Part shown: positions 1 through 8,012 of the stretch, in pieces | Layout of the letters: the number at the start of each line of letters is the position of its first letter | Numbering within the stretch: position 1 is the stretch's first letter | Assembly (NCBI GenBank): GCA_031401675.1 | Contig: JANNRR010000193.1 | Span: 1 to 12,159, forward strand | Direction: 5' to 3' | From: JANNRR01 sp031401675 | GTDB lineage: Bacteria > Pseudomonadota > Alphaproteobacteria > Rhodobacterales > Rhodobacteraceae | DNA length: 12,159 bases | The notes under the pieces: model-generated | What the model was told of the DNA's origin: nothing | Database searches by the model: none | Seen by the model: the letters and a program-made list of their open reading frames with translations, nothing else | Translations under genes and position numbers: made by a program

Positions 1-199
1 CGACGCCGTTCGATGCCTGTCAAAACCTCTTGTCGCATGAAACACCCGCCACAGACGACGCCGTTGATGACGTCAACAACGACAGGTGAACTAAACGAAA
101 TTCCACAGCCTCAGAAGGCGGCCACAACCGGGTGATTACGCTGTTCCACCAAAAGCGCAAGGTAGGGCTTGACCAAACGGATAGTCTGACAATGCACTC
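1..199. other. non-coding left edge
   Basis: No recognisable gene lies between the window edge and the stop codon of the DUF1349 gene. The ten-base word CGACGCCGTT occurs at 1-10 and again at 56-65, the second copy running into the dyad at 63-80. A short minus-strand reading frame ending near 100 shows no recognisable motif. No convincing terminator hairpin with a T-run was seen after the DUF1349 stop. Confidence 0.4.
63..80. promoter_or_regulatory. operator-like 18-bp dyad
   Basis: The sequence GTTGATGACGTCAACAAC is a near-perfect dyad. Its nine-base arms match at eight positions, and it is centred on the perfect palindrome TGACGTCA. This shape (central CG, 16-20 bp) is typical of LacI- or GntR-family operators. 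It lies downstream of the DUF1349 gene, so it may serve a gene beyond the left edge. No regulator gene is present in the window. Function is inferred from symmetry only. Confidence 0.25.
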
Positions 200-787
200 T
201 CAGTGCAATGGCTTCGATATCGCCGGTCCAACTTCAAAACCCAGAAACTGGGCTTGAAGGCCTTGTCTTTCCGGGGAGCAGGTCATCGGTCCAAGGCGAA
301 CAGAGGAAGGGGCCCGGAAATCGCCCAGCCGAAGCAATTGCCATGCGCCCTGGGAGTCGAGGAAATGAACGATGATCGCAGCGCCGATCCGAGTAAATCG
401 TACCTGCTGCGGCCCGGACACGCGCGGTACTGCCATGACGGACCAGTCAGACCGACCCTCGCGGGTGATGACGGCCGAGAAGTTCGTGCTGCCGTCGGAA
501 AACTCGATTCCCGTCTTGATCCAGTTCTGCGCATCAACGCGCATCATCATTCCGATCTGGTCATACAGGACTTCATACTTGCCATCGAACGTTACGAATG
601 CGGTAAAGTCGCCTACGGCCTTGGCACCATAGAAATGACCGTTGTCCCTTTGAAAGCCGTAAAAGGTGTCCTGCCAGAAATCTGTCCGATTTGCGGTCAC
701 GACGTCCAGAATGCCTGCCGAGAAGTTCCATTTCGGCGGTGCCTCGTGCCATTCCGCATCGTTCAGGAATCGCATCGATCTCGGCAT
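200..787 (-). CDS. DUF1349 domain protein
   Basis: A 195-residue protein resembling the DUF1349 family (concanavalin A-like beta-sandwich, COG3506). The whole length matches that family: an N-terminal strand-rich region beginning with aromatic residues (W13, W20), a central stretch with DQIGMMMRVD at 76-85 and IKTGIEF at 90-96, and a C-terminal GPMTCSPERQG at 166-176 followed by a beta strand. There is no signal peptide, so it is probably cytoplasmic. The start is supported by AAAGGA nine to ten bases upstream. It sits 89 bp after the ABC ATPase gene on the same strand and is probably the last gene of the transport operon. The biochemical role of DUF1349 is not settled; a carbohydrate-related function is inferred from fold and neighbours. 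Confidence 0.85.
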   Translation of the reverse strand: MPRSMRFLNDAEWHEAPPKWNFSAGILDVVTANRTDFWQDTFYGFQRDNGHFYGAKAVGDFTAFVTFDGKYEVLYDQIGMMMRVDAQNWIKTGIEFSDGSTNFSAVITREGRSDWSVMAVPRVSGPQQVRFTRIGAAIIVHFLDSQGAWQLLRLGDFRAPSSVRLGPMTCSPERQGLQAQFLGFEVGPAISKPLH

Positions 788-876
788 CAGGGGTTGTCCT
801 TTCTCGGAACGGGGCCCGACTGCGCATGGCCATCGGTCCGACGCTCACGCCATCCACACATTGCGCCTGGCCCGCG

Positions 877-1947
<1,071 letters not shown>

Positions 1948-1950
1948 ACC

Positions 1951-3135
1951 CTATCCCTTCACCGCGCCCAGAAGGACGCCCCTTGAAATGAAACGTGTGA
2001 GGAGGATGGCCATAACAATGACCGGAACGATCATGATAACGATAACGGCGCACATCTCCCACCAGAACACGCCCTTTTCACCGGCATTCTTTGCGGCCAC
2101 CATGATTGGCATCGTCTGAACCTTGGCGGTCGCCAGAAAGACAGCAAAGAGGTATTCGTTCCAGTTCAAGACCAGGGTCAACAGGGTTGTCGCCGCCAGT
2201 CCGGGCCGTGTCAGTGGCAGCACAATTTCCCAGAAGATCCCGAATCGCGTCGCCCCATCAAGCTGGGCCGATTCTTCAAGCTCGATCGGCAGGTTGGCGA
2301 AGAAGTCGTGCATCAGCCAAACCACGATCGGCAGGTTTGCCACCGCGTAAAGCAGGATCAATGCGAGGTGCGTATCAAGCAGCCCCACCGCCTGAAACAT
2401 CACATAGACCGGGATCACCACCACGATTGGCGGCAATATGCGCTGAGAAATGATCCAGAACAGGATATCGCCATTGCTCAGTCTCGCTACAAAGTGCTTT
2501 CCGAAGGCGCGCACCAGCAGAAAGAACAGCGCCAGACCGATGGCCGCCGATCCCCACCAGGGGATGCCGACATAGGATGTCGCCACGATCACCACCACCG
2601 CCAGAAGTACAAACATCAGGATGTTGCCGAACTTCGGCTTGTACTGGATGCGCGCCAGTGCATAGGCCGCCATCGAGCCCACGACAATGCAAAGCGTGGT
2701 GGAGGCGATGCTGACCACAATGGAATTGGTGAAAGCCAAGAATATCTTGCAAATCTGCGGCTCCATCGGCGTCAGGGTGACCATTGGAGAAACGAGAAAC
2801 GCAAAACTATTGTAGATCAGTAGTCCAAGCTGCCGAAAGACGGCATAAGCGTTGCAGTCCGGATCGCTGTTGAACTGCACGCGCCAGGCGTTCAGGTTTG
2901 GCTGAAAGTCCACAAACGGGATGTAATACGGCCCCTGGTTCACCGCCGCCGCGTCCTTGAACGAGGTGATGACCACCCAGTAGATCGGAAACAGGACAAA
3001 GACCGACCAGAAAGCCAGAAGCAGATAGGCCACGATCTTGGCCACCGGGGCCATCTTGCCCACGGCTGGCGGCTCGAACAGCCGTTCCATCAAGGTGCGG
3101 TTGGTCTTGTCGAACTTGAAGGAAATTTCGCTCAT
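1951..3135 (-). CDS. sugar ABC transporter permease 2 (MalG-like)
   Basis: A 394-residue inner-membrane permease of the binding-protein-dependent transport family. The ATPase-contacting EAA loop is at about 286-311 (EESAQLDGATRFGIFWEIVLP, with the hallmark LDGA and PLTRP). Membrane segments include about 32-56, 131-160, 171-190, 193-209, 232-250, 257-276, 312-332 and 359-380. MalG-type partners are usually about 280 residues; here the excess is a long loop at 60-130 and an apparent extra hydrophobic hairpin at 171-210. The reading frame stays open far upstream of this start, but that part is antisense-type shadow of the first permease. The ATG at 3135 overlaps the stop of that permease (ATGA, 4 bp), which implies translational coupling and fixes the start. 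Confidence 0.94.
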   Translation of the reverse strand: MSEISFKFDKTNRTLMERLFEPPAVGKMAPVAKIVAYLLLAFWSVFVLFPIYWVVITSFKDAAAVNQGPYYIPFVDFQPNLNAWRVQFNSDPDCNAYAVFRQLGLLIYNSFAFLVSPMVTLTPMEPQICKIFLAFTNSIVVSIASTTLCIVVGSMAAYALARIQYKPKFGNILMFVLLAVVVIVATSYVGIPWWGSAAIGLALFFLLVRAFGKHFVARLSNGDILFWIISQRILPPIVVVIPVYVMFQAVGLLDTHLALILLYAVANLPIVVWLMHDFFANLPIELEESAQLDGATRFGIFWEIVLPLTRPGLAATTLLTLVLNWNEYLFAVFLATAKVQTMPIMVAAKNAGEKGVFWWEMCAVIVIMIVPVIVMAILLTRFISRGVLLGAVKG

Positions 3136-4286
3136 GCCTTGGCCTTCCGCAGCTGTCCCAGCACCACATAGTTGAAGAAGGACGCGCAGACGACGACCGT
3201 CAGGATCAAGAGAAGGTATGCAATGGCCGCCGAGCTGCCGATGTCGTTGGCGCGCCAGACATAGACCGAATGCAGAGTCATGGATTCGGTCGATGACCCC
3301 GGGCCGCCACCGGTCATGATGTTTGGCAGATCCACGATCTTGAACGCTTCGATGGCCCGGATCAGCAGCACCGTGACGGCGATCGGAACGATTTGCGGCC
3401 AGACGATCTCGCGAAAGATCTGGACACTGGATGCGCCATCGACCTCTGCTGCCTCGACATGGTCGCGCGGCACGTTTTCCAGCGCGGCCAGCATGCAAAT
3501 GAAGATGAAAGGGATCCATTGCCAGGAGTCGCAGATCATCATCACGAACCGGGCGGACCAGGGGTCGGCGGACCAGACCCAATCCTGCAGTCCAAAAAAC
3601 TGAAGGATAGGTTGGAACGGCCCCTTTGTTACATCGGCCACCATTTTCATCGCATATCCGACGCCAAGGGGCGTGACCATCAGCGGAATGAAGAAGATGA
3701 CACGAAAGAAATTCTTGCCCATGATCGGCTGCGAACACAGGAACGCCAATCCAGTTCCGATCACGAATTGCAGAAAGCAGCCGACCAGCACATAGAACAG
3801 CGTCGTCATCATCGTGCCGATCGGGTTGCCTGCCAGTAGCGTGACGGAAAAGATCCACGTGATCCAGATCGCCATGGCCGCTGAAATCAGGCGCCCGATC
3901 ATGCCAACCCAGGTCGTCACTTTGACCGAGCGAAAAAGCCACCACAAGACGGCGGCTAGAATGATCCCAAAGAAGATCAGCCCAAAGATCGTCGGAGTGG
4001 TCGCCTTGCCCAGGAAATGGACCTGGTCGTTGCCAGCGAACTGACGGGTGAAGTTCCGCAATCCCACAAAGCGAAAATTGATGCCGTCGGCAGTGAACTT
4101 CACCCGGCTGAGCGCGAACACAATCGAATAAAAGGTCGGGAAAATCGCAAACACAAGGATCATCGTCACAGCGGGCGCGATGAAGAACGTGCCGGAATGA
4201 CGATCCATCCATTCGCCCCAGCTTTCACTATAGGGGCTGCCAGCCGGGGATATCCCCGGCTGGCTGTTCGTGGTGTTGTGAGGCAT
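3132..4286 (-). CDS. sugar ABC transporter permease 1 (MalF-like)
   Basis: A 384-residue inner-membrane permease, the first of the pair. Residues 1-30 are cytoplasmic and polar, and the first membrane segment is at about 33-60. The EAA loop is at about 278-301 (EAAEVDGASSVQIFREIVWP), followed by segments at 302-320 and 352-375. LPNIMTGGGPGSST at 320-333 is the conserved periplasmic stretch seen in UgpA/MalF-type permeases. Compared with about 290-310 residues for most single-domain relatives it carries two additional hydrophobic segments at about 97-118 and 126-150, inserted after the first membrane segment. It starts 11 bp after the binding-protein stop and overlaps the second permease by 4 bp, so it belongs to the same transcript. 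Confidence 0.95.
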   Translation of the reverse strand: MPHNTTNSQPGISPAGSPYSESWGEWMDRHSGTFFIAPAVTMILVFAIFPTFYSIVFALSRVKFTADGINFRFVGLRNFTRQFAGNDQVHFLGKATTPTIFGLIFFGIILAAVLWWLFRSVKVTTWVGMIGRLISAAMAIWITWIFSVTLLAGNPIGTMMTTLFYVLVGCFLQFVIGTGLAFLCSQPIMGKNFFRVIFFIPLMVTPLGVGYAMKMVADVTKGPFQPILQFFGLQDWVWSADPWSARFVMMICDSWQWIPFIFICMLAALENVPRDHVEAAEVDGASSVQIFREIVWPQIVPIAVTVLLIRAIEAFKIVDLPNIMTGGGPGSSTESMTLHSVYVWRANDIGSSAAIAYLLLILTVVVCASFFNYVVLGQLRKAKA

Positions 4287-4297
4287 TGCCGGTTTCT

Positions 4298-5779
4298 CTA
4301 GTTGCCGGTGCCCAAGGCCAGGGCCTGCGCCGCGATCTGTTCGTCCCGGCCGAAATCTTCGGTGGTTTCTTCCCAGCCTGCTTCAATGTTGGCCAGTGCT
4401 TCTTCCACTGTGACCTCACCGGCCAGATAGCGTGCCAGTTCGGTGTCAAGAACCACCCCGGTATACTTCTGCGCCCCCGGGATCTTCATGTCAGATGCCA
4501 TGTTGGCGTTGTTCAGCGCCCCGTTGATCGCGCCAAGATAGTTCGTTGCCAGTTCTGCAGGCATGCCAGCCGCAACCCACAGGTCGGTCGAGGCCAGTTG
4601 CGACAGGCGATAGGGGTTATACCCCGTGGCACCGCGCGTCACGTCCACGTTGGATTGCGCCGCCTGGTTCATATAGGACAGGAAGGCATAGGCTGCAGCC
4701 TTCTTGGCCGGGTCAGCCTTGGCATTGATTGCACCGGCCCAGCCACCAAAGGCTGCGAACGGGGCATAGTTGATGCCATCAACCGAGTAGGGCGCGTTCT
4801 CCGGTGTTACCGGAACCAGCTTGCCGGTGGCGCGGTCCAGCACTTCCTTCGAACCCACGGCACCTACTGCGTAGATCAGGCCCTTGACCGAGGCCGCGTC
4901 TTCGTCCAGTTGCAGCGTCCCTGGATCGCCCCATTCGATCAGCAGGCCACAGCGGCCGGCCTTGAAGATGGCGCGGGTGGCGCCGATGTCCATGTTCAAC
5001 TCTTCCGGCGGTCCGTACTTGCCGGTTTCCTTGAAGAGTTCGAAGGCCTTTTTCCAGCCGTCGTTGTTGATGATGGGCTTCATCGTCGCGTTGTCGAAGT
5101 GGAAGCCCTGGGCCGTACCCTGAGTTTGCACGATCGATGCCGCGATGGTCTGGATCGCGAAGTAGGACTGCGCGTTGCGCATCTTGAAGATGCACGAACC
5201 GTAGTCCGGCGTGCCGTCACCGTTCATGTCGGTGCTGTGGATCTTCGACGCGATGTCGATGTAGTCCTCCCAGGTCTTGGGCGGCTGAAGTCCAGCCGTT
5301 TCAAGCACGTCCTTGCGGTAATAGACCATCTGGAAATCGCCATCGACCATCAGCATCTTGGTCTTGCCGCCGACCTTTTGGCCGAAATCGCGGAAATAAG
5401 GCGCGATGTCGTCCATGTTGATGTTGGCGTCCTTGGCGACATAGGGGTCCAGGTCCTCCAGAAGCCCCGCGGCGTCAAGTTCCACGCCCCATCCGGCGGC
5501 GAACACGCCCACGTCAATGGAGTTGGTTCCGGTCGACCAGTCGTTCTGGATCTTCGGGAAAATCTCGGCAAAGGGAACTTCGGTGACGACGATCTTGGCG
5601 CCCGTCAGCGCCTCGAAATCCTTGCCACGTTCGGCAAGCGGCCCGGCAATCACATAGCCGGGGCGCGTCAGGATGTTCACGGTCACCCCATCGAATTCCC
5701 CAGCTGCCGCCGGAAGGCAAGTTCCAGCCAGCGCGGTCGCGCCAGCCAACAAAGCAAGCAGTTTTCTGCGTGTCGACAA
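4298..5779 (-). CDS. extracellular sugar-binding protein of ABC transporter
   Basis: A 493-residue family 1 extracellular solute-binding protein (SBP_bac_1 type). A Sec signal peptide is clear: basic RRK at 4-6, hydrophobic 7-20, and AAA then G at 24-27, with likely cleavage after residue 26. There is a cysteine at 21, but LAGTC lacks the usual spacing for a lipobox, so a soluble periplasmic protein is more likely. The mature domain has the usual VDGDFQMVYYRKDVLETAG (145-163) hinge and PKTWEDY (167-173) motif. DMNGDGTPD at 184-192 looks like a calcium-binding DxNxDGxxD loop. The start is a TTG with a strong GGAGGAG six bases upstream. It leads the binding protein-permease-permease-ATPase operon. 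The ligand is probably a carbohydrate or polyol, by family and neighbours. Confidence 0.95.
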   Translation of the reverse strand: MSTRRKLLALLAGATALAGTCLPAAAGEFDGVTVNILTRPGYVIAGPLAERGKDFEALTGAKIVVTEVPFAEIFPKIQNDWSTGTNSIDVGVFAAGWGVELDAAGLLEDLDPYVAKDANINMDDIAPYFRDFGQKVGGKTKMLMVDGDFQMVYYRKDVLETAGLQPPKTWEDYIDIASKIHSTDMNGDGTPDYGSCIFKMRNAQSYFAIQTIAASIVQTQGTAQGFHFDNATMKPIINNDGWKKAFELFKETGKYGPPEELNMDIGATRAIFKAGRCGLLIEWGDPGTLQLDEDAASVKGLIYAVGAVGSKEVLDRATGKLVPVTPENAPYSVDGINYAPFAAFGGWAGAINAKADPAKKAAAYAFLSYMNQAAQSNVDVTRGATGYNPYRLSQLASTDLWVAAGMPAELATNYLGAINGALNNANMASDMKIPGAQKYTGVVLDTELARYLAGEVTVEEALANIEAGWEETTEDFGRDEQIAAQALALGTGN

Positions 5780-5933
5780 ATCAATCTCCTCCCCAGAGTT
5801 TGCATCCAGCGCGCTTTTTGGCCGTCTGGTAAAGGAAGCTTAGGTCGTGCAGTTCTCAAAAGCTATAAGAAAACTGTCGGCATCCCGATGGTATGAACGC
5901 ATCGGCCAAGGCGCGTTTCGCCGGATTGACCGG
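5780..5933 (-). promoter_or_regulatory. leader between isomerase and binding-protein genes
   Basis: This 154-bp gap separates the isomerase gene from the transport operon and probably holds the operon's promoter or a processing site. It contains CCGATG (5885-5890) and CATCGG (5900-5905), a perfect six-base inverted repeat with a nine-base spacer. A perfect ten-base palindrome, TGACCGGTCA, lies at 5927-5936 and overlaps the isomerase stop codon. On the minus strand a TATAGC-like hexamer lies near 5865, but I could not pair it with a convincing -35 box. The ribosome binding site GGAGGAG is at about 5786-5792. Confidence 0.35.
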
Positions 5934-6503
5934 TCAGCCCATGCGCGGATTGTCGATCACCGCGACCTGGCCGTCGCGCTCGACAACCAGCTTGCGCATG
6001 CCCCGTTCGCGGATCGACGCATAATCGTTTCCCGCGTCGACGCTGCAGACCCAGCTGAAGATGAGCGGGCCCTCGCCGGTGTTGATCGTTCGATGCGCCC
6101 AGTCCGGCGGGATGGACGCGACGTACCCCTCGCGCATGTCAACGACCTCTGTCTGCCCGCTGCGCGATTCCAACAAAAGAATGCCTTGGCCCTTCATCGT
6201 CGAATAGACTTCGCCCCGATCGCGCCGCAAGTGAAAATGCCCCCGCGTCATGTAGTATTCGGGGCCGACCTGGCCCGGAGCGATAATGGTTGTGCCAAAG
6301 AACAGGTCGCATCCGTCCTGCCTGTACTCGACCACTTCGTAGACCACAGGATCGGCAAGGTCGCGGACTGCGTCAGACCAGGCGGTTCGGTCGTGAAAGA
6401 TGCCTTCCAGATCCGAAAGGTGCTTTTTGTAGCGACCTGTGAAGGGCGAAACCTCGCCGGATGCGGCGTCGATTTGGACGAAAGACGGATATGGATTGGA
6501 CAT
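5934..6503 (-). CDS. pgi: cupin-type glucose-6-phosphate isomerase
   Basis: A 189-residue protein matching the archaeal-type phosphoglucose isomerase cupin family (PF06560), which interconverts glucose 6-phosphate and fructose 6-phosphate using a bound metal. The family's core is present in full: TTIIAPGQVGPEYYMTRGHFH at 71-91, EVY at 98-100, GQGILLLE at 105-112 and PPDWAHRTIN at 132-141. Metal ligands are H89, H91, E98 and H137, which correspond to H88, H90, E97 and H136 known from the Pyrococcus furiosus enzyme. It is cytoplasmic. This class is uncommon in bacteria compared with the classic large Pgi. It lies 154 bp upstream of the sugar ABC operon on the same strand, suggesting a role in catabolism of the imported sugar. 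No strong ribosome binding site was seen before the chosen ATG; an in-frame shift is unlikely because the family N-terminus starts here. Confidence 0.9.
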   Translation of the reverse strand: MSNPYPSFVQIDAASGEVSPFTGRYKKHLSDLEGIFHDRTAWSDAVRDLADPVVYEVVEYRQDGCDLFFGTTIIAPGQVGPEYYMTRGHFHLRRDRGEVYSTMKGQGILLLESRSGQTEVVDMREGYVASIPPDWAHRTINTGEGPLIFSWVCSVDAGNDYASIRERGMRKLVVERDGQVAVIDNPRMG

Positions 6504-6551
6504 GTCATCTACCCATCGGCTCTTGCAGGGAGGGTGCTCAGTGCTTGTATC

Positions 6552-6653
6552 GGTTGTGTCAGACTAATGCGAGCTCGTTTCAGTTTACCCAAACCCGCCA
6601 GGCGTCAGACCGCACAGAGGGCGCGCCACTCTGCGAGAGCGGCGGCGCGGGTC
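6552..6653 (-). mobile_element. IS6-like element, terminal fragment
   Basis: About 102 bp match 11932-12033 without gaps, with 15 differences by eye (about 85% identity). In both places the block begins GGT..TG.C/TCAGACTAATGCGA, probably the inverted repeat, and contains the last 15 codons of a transposase (TRAAALAEWRALCAV, stop at 6605-6607). Similarity stops abruptly at 6653, where phage-like sequence begins, so only the 3' tip of the element remains. Family assignment follows from the right-hand copy. Confidence 0.7.
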
Positions 6654-7525
6654 GTCGCAGCCAGCGTCGGGAGCGAGACTGTGCCGACCGAGGTGATGGG
6701 CAAGCCTTCGGTGGTGATCGTGGTGGTGACAGATGGCGACCAGTTGGCGATGCGGTTCACCCCGAAATGCGGCTGCAGCGGGAAGTCGCGGCCGGAGGGA
6801 CGCATGACGTCGATCCACGGGGCCCCCGCGCGGTTGCGGGCATAGACGGCCGCCTTGCCGGCGGGTGGCGGGGATGGCGCTGCGCTGAGCCCCGGAAGGA
6901 TCGTCGGCTGCGGCAGTTCCACCTGGCCGCTCGTGCGGTCAATCTTCAGGGCATCGAAGAAGGCCGAGCCATCCGGGCTGACCTTGAAGCTGAAGTCGTC
7001 ATTGCCCAAGAGGCCGATCAGCGCCCGCGCCGAGAACCCGGTCTTGAAGGCGAAGGCCGCGTCGTTCCCGGCCGCTGCCTTGTTGACGGTGGCCTCGATC
7101 CCGGCGCCTGCGTTGTTGAACAGCAGTGCCGGGGTGTTGACCGAGATCCGGTTGGTGCTGTCGGCCGTCGCCCCGCCGAGCCCCAGAAGCTGGGCTGTCA
7201 GGTTGGCTTGCGGCATGCCGACCTGCGTGACGACGTTGGCGAAGGTCACGGTTGGCGTGTTCACGACAGTGGTGCCTGCGGCCCCCGCCGTGGCCGAGCC
7301 GATGTTGACGACCGTGGTCGATCCGGAGGCACCGCCAGTGCCGAGGTTGACGGTCTTGGTCACGCCGGTGGTCGTCGCCCCGGTGCCCATGCCGTAGGTG
7401 GCGATCGTCGTCGCCGTGCCGATGCTGGCCGAGGCCGCCGAGACCGTGACAGTGCCCGACGCGGTCAGCGTGCCAGTGAAGCTCTTGTTGCCCGTGAATG
7501 TCTGGGTGCCCGCCAGGATCGCCAA
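6605..7525 (-). CDS. phage tail-fibre-like fragment, chimeric ORF
   Basis: An open frame of 306 residues with no ATG at its left-hand limit; the first usable codon is a TTG at 7525 and the frame stays open upstream into IS sequence. Residues 1-100 are a low-complexity, Thr/Gly/Ser/Ala-rich series of short beta-strand repeats (GTGGASGSTTVVNIGSATAG and similar), as in phage tail fibres. Residues 110-290 (LLGLGG, NNAGAG, LIGLLGNDDFSFKVSPDGS, RAGAPWIDVMRPSGR) resemble C-terminal parts of tail or DUF2793-associated phage proteins common in Rhodobacteraceae. The last 15 residues are not phage-derived: they are the tail of an IS6-like transposase read in frame. The 5' end is cut by an IS3-family fragment near 7550. 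Probably a non-functional remnant, though the frame has no internal stop. Confidence 0.55.
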   Translation of the reverse strand: MAILAGTQTFTGNKSFTGTLTASGTVTVSAASASIGTATTIATYGMGTGATTTGVTKTVNLGTGGASGSTTVVNIGSATAGAAGTTVVNTPTVTFANVVTQVGMPQANLTAQLLGLGGATADSTNRISVNTPALLFNNAGAGIEATVNKAAAGNDAAFAFKTGFSARALIGLLGNDDFSFKVSPDGSAFFDALKIDRTSGQVELPQPTILPGLSAAPSPPPAGKAAVYARNRAGAPWIDVMRPSGRDFPLQPHFGVNRIANWSPSVTTTITTEGLPITSVGTVSLPTLAATTRAAALAEWRALCAV

Positions 7526-7549
7526 CTCGCTCGAGGTGTTTGGCAGGCT

Positions 7550-7703
7550 GAACCAGCACTGGTTCCTGACGCTTGCGGACGCGGCCGAAAAGTTGGAGGC
7601 TTGGCGTCGATATTACAACGAAGAACGACCACACGGTGCGATCGGAAACAACGTGCCGATCATGCTGACGAAATCGGGGAGCGCCACCAGCCCGTCACCC
7701 TGA
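7550..7703 (+). pseudogene. IS3-family transposase OrfB, C-terminal 50 residues
   Basis: Reading from about 7553, the plus strand encodes LNQHWFLTLADAAEKLEAWR followed by RYYNEERPHGAIGNNVPIML and a short tail ending at the TGA at 7701-7703. This is the conserved end of DDE transposases of the IS3 family, including the final catalytic-region E-K-LEAWRRYYNEERPH block. The upstream codons do not continue the family sequence (the usual F-R-x-E-C before LNQHWF is replaced), which marks a breakpoint rather than a full gene. The stretch cannot encode an active enzyme. It is the only plus-strand coding sequence in the window that I can support. Confidence 0.8.
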
Positions 7704-7754
7704 TCAAGCCGGAAAACTCTAGCTTCCGGCGGTCCAACGTTGGGGAGCGGATCA
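7550..7754 (+). mobile_element. IS3-family element, 3' remnant
   Basis: This stretch holds the C-terminal end of an IS3-family transposase plus the likely right inverted repeat. The coding part is described separately. After its stop at 7701-7703, the block ending GGGGAGCGGATCA at about 7742-7754 resembles the right terminus of IS3-family (IS407-type) elements found in alphaproteobacteria. The left part of the element, including orfA and most of orfB, is missing. The left breakpoint against phage-like DNA is near 7550. Confidence 0.7.
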
Positions 7755-7790
7755 GCCGAGCGGCTGATGGCGCTGGAGGTGGGCGCACTG
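7755..7790 (+). mobile_element. IS256-family transposase scrap
   Basis: Immediately after the IS3 terminus the plus strand reads AERLMALEVGAL. This resembles the N-terminal LMxLEVGxLTGAA segment of one IS256-family transposase clade, then loses similarity at about 7790. It suggests that an IS256-like element lay here before the IS3 element landed in it. With only 12 residues the match could be chance. Confidence 0.35.
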
Positions 7791-8012
7791 GTTTGCGACG
7801 AGAGGAATCTCTGACACAGGATCGTCCCATCGAACGCAGCGAAGGCTGGCGCGATCTGCGATCCAAGGACGTGCTGCAAGCTCTTCAACGAGAGCGGTCA
7901 CAATATTGCGTTCGACTGGGACGTCACCGGGCGACGATACAAAGACCCGTACAACACGCAGAATATCCCTGTAGATCCGGGCGGGTAATGACTGCTTAGG
8001 CGCTTCGTCCAT
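7791..8012 (-). pseudogene. truncated DUF4062/TIR-like N-terminal domain
   Basis: About 74 codons remain of a larger gene. After a 19-residue leader the protein reads VVRVFVSSPGDVPVERNIVTA (20-40), then a helix, then RCVRWDDPVSEIPLV (58-72). The VFVSSPGDVxxER signature followed by a WDxP segment is the N-terminal half of a TIR-like/DUF4062 domain found at the front of large STAND or AAA-type ATPases in bacterial conflict systems. At about residue 75 the match ends where the IS256-like scrap begins, and the frame closes 12 codons later at 7752. The start ATG overlaps the stop of the upstream gene by one base (TGATG), indicating coupling to the two-TM protein. The rest of the gene is missing, so it is very probably inactive. 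Confidence 0.65.

Noticed and set aside
3136..4212. Upstream extension of the second permease frame (as one 753-residue protein)
   Set aside because: The extension is a shifted frame of the first permease; the ATGA overlap at 3132-3135 gives the natural start.
4286..5896. 536-codon open frame on the plus strand
   Set aside because: It lies exactly antisense to the solute-binding protein, its composition (rich in Arg, Gly, Val, His) is that of a GC-rich shadow frame, and it shows no domain.
6461..7999. 512-codon open frame on the plus strand
   Set aside because: It spans the isomerase start, IS remnants and the phage-like fragment in one Arg/Gly-rich frame. The real plus-strand coding part (the IS3 transposase end) is in a different frame.
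7860..7999. Plus-strand peptide ending in ...YKDPYNTQNIPVDPGG at 7989
   Set aside because: It looks protein-like but is antisense to the VFVSSPGDVxxER stretch of the sensor fragment, which has a recognised family match.
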